Source of the DNA: Rubrobacter sp.
Lineage (GTDB): Bacteria; Actinomycetota; Rubrobacteria; Rubrobacterales; Rubrobacteraceae
Assembly: GCA_016781705.1 (NCBI GenBank)
Contig: JADDPV010000289.1
Location: 1-6,821, forward strand
Reading direction: 5' to 3'
Length of the DNA: 6,821 bases
In this document: in pieces, positions 4,559 to 6,821 of the stretch
Layout: the number at the start of each line of letters is the position of its first letter
Position numbering within the stretch: position 1 is the stretch's first letter
Position numbers and translations under genes: made by a program
The notes under the pieces: model-generated
Told to the model about the DNA's origin: nothing
Databases searched by the model: none
What the model saw: the letters and a program-made list of their open reading frames with translations, nothing else

Positions 4559-5440
4559 ATGATGCGCCTCGGCTATCCCACCCAGAACCTCACCATACCG
4601 GCGAGCACCAACCGCTCGTGCCGCCTCGCGGGCCTCGCGGACGCCGACAAGGTGCGCGCCCTCGTCCGGGAGAACCTGGCGGGTCTCGAGGCCATCTTGC
4701 GCTGGAACGCCGGGCACGGAGTCCCGCTGTTCAGGATGGGGCAGGCCCTGATCCCCTTCGCCTCCCACCCCGAGTTCCCCTACGATTGGGAGGACGAGCA
4801 CGGCGAGGACTTGAGCCGCCTGGGCGAGCTGGCTCGCACGTTGGGCATCCGCCTCAGTATGCACCCGGGCCAGTACATACAGCCCGCCAGCCCCAGGCCC
4901 GGCGTCTCCGAGCGAGGCCTCGGCGAGTTCAGGTATGTGGAGCGCATCTTCGACCTCATCGGTAGCGAGGACTCCGTGATCGTACTGCACATGGGCGGCG
5001 CGTACGAGGACCGCCCCACCACCGCCACCCGCTTCGTCGAGACGATGCGTCCCGAGAGTGGCGTCCTCGAGTACCTGGCCCTGGAGAACGACGAGCGAGT
5101 CTGGACCGTCCAGGAGATCGTCGCGACCGCGGGCGCCCTGGGTATACCAGCGATTACCGACGCCTTCCACCACGGCCTGGACCCCGGCGGTCTGAAGCTG
5201 GAGGATGCCCTGGACCTCACGCTGCCGACTTGGGGTGCACGCCCCGGGCGCTCTGAGCGACGCCCCAAGCTTCACCTCTCCAGCCAGGACGGCGAGAAGC
5301 AGCCTGGGGCGCACGCGTACCTCGTCGAGGAGGCCGACTGGCTGGCGCTCGTGAAGGCTCTGGGCAACAGGGAGGCCGACGTGATGATCGAGGCCAAAGG
5401 CAAGGAGAGGGCACTCGGCGCTCTGGGCGTCGATCTGTAG
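4559..5440 (+). CDS. uvsE: UV damage endonuclease UvsE (UVDE)
   Basis: Nicks DNA 5' to UV photoproducts, starting an alternative excision repair route that does not need UvrABC. The 293-residue product is a TIM-barrel of normal family length. Expected metal ligands are all present: His70, His102 (HPGQY), His144 (LHMGG), Glu176 (LENDE), Asp201 and His204 (DAFHH), His239 (KLHLSSQ) and Glu278 (MIEAKGKE). Lys237 corresponds to the modified lysine reported for the Thermus enzyme, and Gln105-Tyr106 to its damage-probing pair. AAGGGG at 4547-4552 lies 6 nt before ATG 4559; a second ATG follows immediately and could be used instead. The next gene starts 28 nt after the stop, so the two likely form an operon. 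Confidence 0.96.
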   Translation: MMRLGYPTQNLTIPASTNRSCRLAGLADADKVRALVRENLAGLEAILRWNAGHGVPLFRMGQALIPFASHPEFPYDWEDEHGEDLSRLGELARTLGIRLSMHPGQYIQPASPRPGVSERGLGEFRYVERIFDLIGSEDSVIVLHMGGAYEDRPTTATRFVETMRPESGVLEYLALENDERVWTVQEIVATAGALGIPAITDAFHHGLDPGGLKLEDALDLTLPTWGARPGRSERRPKLHLSSQDGEKQPGAHAYLVEEADWLALVKALGNREADVMIEAKGKERALGALGVDL

Positions 5441-5468
5441 GAATATAGACTGAATCGGAGGCTCCTGG

Positions 5469-6821
5469 ATGGTGAAAAAGTTCGACGTGGTGGTGCTCGG
5501 GATGGGACCCGGCGGGGAGGTCGTAGCCGGACGCCTGCTCAAGGCCGGGAAGAAGGTCGCGGTCGTCGAGCGGGAGTTGGTGGGCGGCGAGTGCGCATAC
5601 TGGGCGTGCATACCGTCGAAGACGCTCATACGTCCCCCCGAGGCCCGCAGCGAGGCCACACGAGCGTACGGCACCGGCACGCCGACGATGGACCTCGACA
5701 AAGTCTTCGACTACCGGGACTACATCATCCGCAACCTCGACGACGGAGCTCAGATCGAGGGCTACGAGAGCATGGGCGCCCGCGTCATAAAAGGCGAGGG
5801 CCGCCTGGTCGGGCCGGCCAGGGTCGAGGCGGGCGGCGAGACTTTGGAGGCGGATCACGTCGTCGTGGCGACCGGCTCCTCGTCGAACGTGCTGCCCATC
5901 GAGGGTATAGAGGACGTAAAGGTCTGGACCAACCGCGAGGCGACGACGACGCGCGAGATTCCGGCGCGCGCCGTCGTGGTCGGGGGCGGCCCCAACGGCA
6001 TAGAGACGAGCCAGTGGCTCTCCCGCTACGGCAGCCAGGTGACGCTCGTCCAGCACTCCAACCGGCTCGCCGACCGCGAAGAGCCGAAGGTAGGCGAGGT
6101 CATAGAAACCATCCTTAGAGACGAGGGCATAGACGTGCGGCTCGGCCGTTCGGTCGAGAAGGCTCGCAACGAAAACGGGGGCGTGGTCGTCACGCTCGAC
6201 GACGGCGCGGAAGTCGGGGCAGACGTCGTCGTCACCGTCGCGGGCCGCACGCCGCGGGTCGAGGAGATCGGGCTGGATACTATTGGCGTCGAGGCGGGCA
6301 AGGGGGGTCTCCAGGTGGACGAGCGCTGCCGCGTCGTGGGCGCACCCGACGGCGTGTGGGCGGTCGGGGACGTAACGGGGGTGGCGCTCTTCACGCACGT
6401 GGCACAGTACCAGGGCAGGATCGTGGCCGCGAACATCCTCGGCGGGAGCAGGCGGGCGGACTACCGTGGGGTGCCGCGTGTGATCTTCTCTAACCCCGAG
6501 ATAGCCGCGACGGGCATGACGGAGGAGCAGGCCAGGGAACAGGGAATAAACGTTGCGACCGTGGACCTGGATCTCGCGAAGACGCTCGCCCGCCCGGTCA
6601 CCTACGAGAAGGAGCCGCGCGGGCGTCTCGGGCTCGTCGCCGACCGGGAGCGGCGGGTGCTGGTCGGGGCGTGGGCGGTCGCACCTTTGGCGGGGGAGTG
6701 GATCCACCAGGCCTGCATGGCGATACGCACCCGGACGAGTATAGACACCCTGCTCGACACTGTTTTTCAGTTCCCAACCTTCTCCCAGGGCTACCTCGAA
6801 GCCCTGGAGAAGCTCGACCTC
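5469..6821 (+). CDS. FAD/NAD(P)-dependent disulfide oxidoreductase, CxYWAC type, 3' end outside window
   Basis: Class I pyridine nucleotide-disulfide oxidoreductase, related to dihydrolipoamide dehydrogenase and mercuric reductase; substrate unknown. The 451 visible residues are open to the right edge. The FAD site is near the N-terminus (VVVLGMGPGG, residues 7-16), followed by the redox cysteine pair Cys42 and Cys47 in GGECAYWACIPSK. The NAD(P) Rossmann motif is GGGPNG (172-177), then the second FAD motif AVGDVTG, and the dimerisation domain from about residue 335. Where lipoamide dehydrogenases carry the catalytic HPTLSE segment, this protein reads FPTFSQ (435-440), so the His and Glu of the dyad are Phe and Gln. 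That argues against ordinary lipoamide dehydrogenase activity. GGAGG (5457-5461) lies 7 nt before the ATG. It is probably co-transcribed with uvsE. Confidence 0.92.
   Translation, partial: MVKKFDVVVLGMGPGGEVVAGRLLKAGKKVAVVERELVGGECAYWACIPSKTLIRPPEARSEATRAYGTGTPTMDLDKVFDYRDYIIRNLDDGAQIEGYESMGARVIKGEGRLVGPARVEAGGETLEADHVVVATGSSSNVLPIEGIEDVKVWTNREATTTREIPARAVVVGGGPNGIETSQWLSRYGSQVTLVQHSNRLADREEPKVGEVIETILRDEGIDVRLGRSVEKARNENGGVVVTLDDGAEVGADVVVTVAGRTPRVEEIGLDTIGVEAGKGGLQVDERCRVVGAPDGVWAVGDVTGVALFTHVAQYQGRIVAANILGGSRRADYRGVPRVIFSNPEIAATGMTEEQAREQGINVATVDLDLAKTLARPVTYEKEPRGRLGLVADRERRVLVGAWAVAPLAGEWIHQACMAIRTRTSIDTLLDTVFQFPTFSQGYLEALEKLDL

Noticed and set aside
4466..5701. A 411-codon open frame on the minus strand
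   Set aside because: Antisense to uvsE, crosses its promoter region and the next gene start, and has no family signature; a GC-driven shadow.
5217..6707. A 496-codon open frame on the minus strand
   Set aside because: It lies opposite uvsE and the oxidoreductase, both of which have clear family motifs and ribosome sites. The minus product is Arg/Pro/Ala/His-rich with no recognisable motif, as expected for antisense frames in GC-rich DNA.
1..6821. CRISPR arrays, insertion sequences, transposase genes, rRNA
   Set aside because: No regularly spaced repeats, terminal inverted repeats with a transposase, or rRNA-like sequence were seen.

Overview
The window is GC-rich, gene-dense bacterial DNA. 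A SigK-like ECF sigma factor paired with an RskA-type anti-sigma factor, a class D/E-like sortase, Tat-exported ferritin-like proteins and a UV damage endonuclease together suggest a high-GC Gram-positive, most like a Rubrobacter-type deep-branching actinobacterium. That assignment is inference from gene content; there is no rRNA or other marker in the window.

Left block (1-2235, minus strand): an operon-like run of three genes reading leftwards. Two tandem Tat-dependent, Ferritin_2-type di-iron proteins (1573-2235, then 862-1551) are followed by a sortase that starts at a TTG at 851 and runs off the left edge. The second ferritin-like protein carries an MPSTG motif near its C-terminus, directly before the sortase gene. 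The sortase has five pentapeptide repeats between its signal/anchor segment and its catalytic domain.

Divergent intergenic region (2236-2593): an AT-rich island with two abutting palindromes, three CGTTYAC-type repeats and an 11-bp direct repeat. Next comes a hairpin that holds the start codon of a possible 28-codon leader ORF. That ORF ends in an ATGA overlap with the sigma factor, which has no good Shine-Dalgarno site of its own.

Middle block (2594-4317, plus strand): ECF sigma factor and single-pass RskA-like anti-sigma factor, coupled by a 4-nt ATGA overlap, then a 72-aa dodecin-family protein closed by a strong intrinsic terminator. Neither the sigma nor the anti-sigma protein contains cysteine, so a thiol switch of the kind described for mycobacterial SigK is unlikely.

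Right block (4318-6821, plus strand): a structured leader of about 240 nt with a possible small ORF ending inside a strong hairpin, then uvsE (UV damage endonuclease, all expected metal ligands present). Twenty-eight bases further is a FAD/NAD(P)-dependent disulfide oxidoreductase of the CxYWAC type that runs off the right edge. Its usual C-terminal His-Glu catalytic pair appears to be replaced.

Working model (inference): a membrane-signal-responsive sigma/anti-sigma pair sits back to back with a cell-surface iron-protein and sortase operon and may control it, while the right block is a UV-repair and redox operon.
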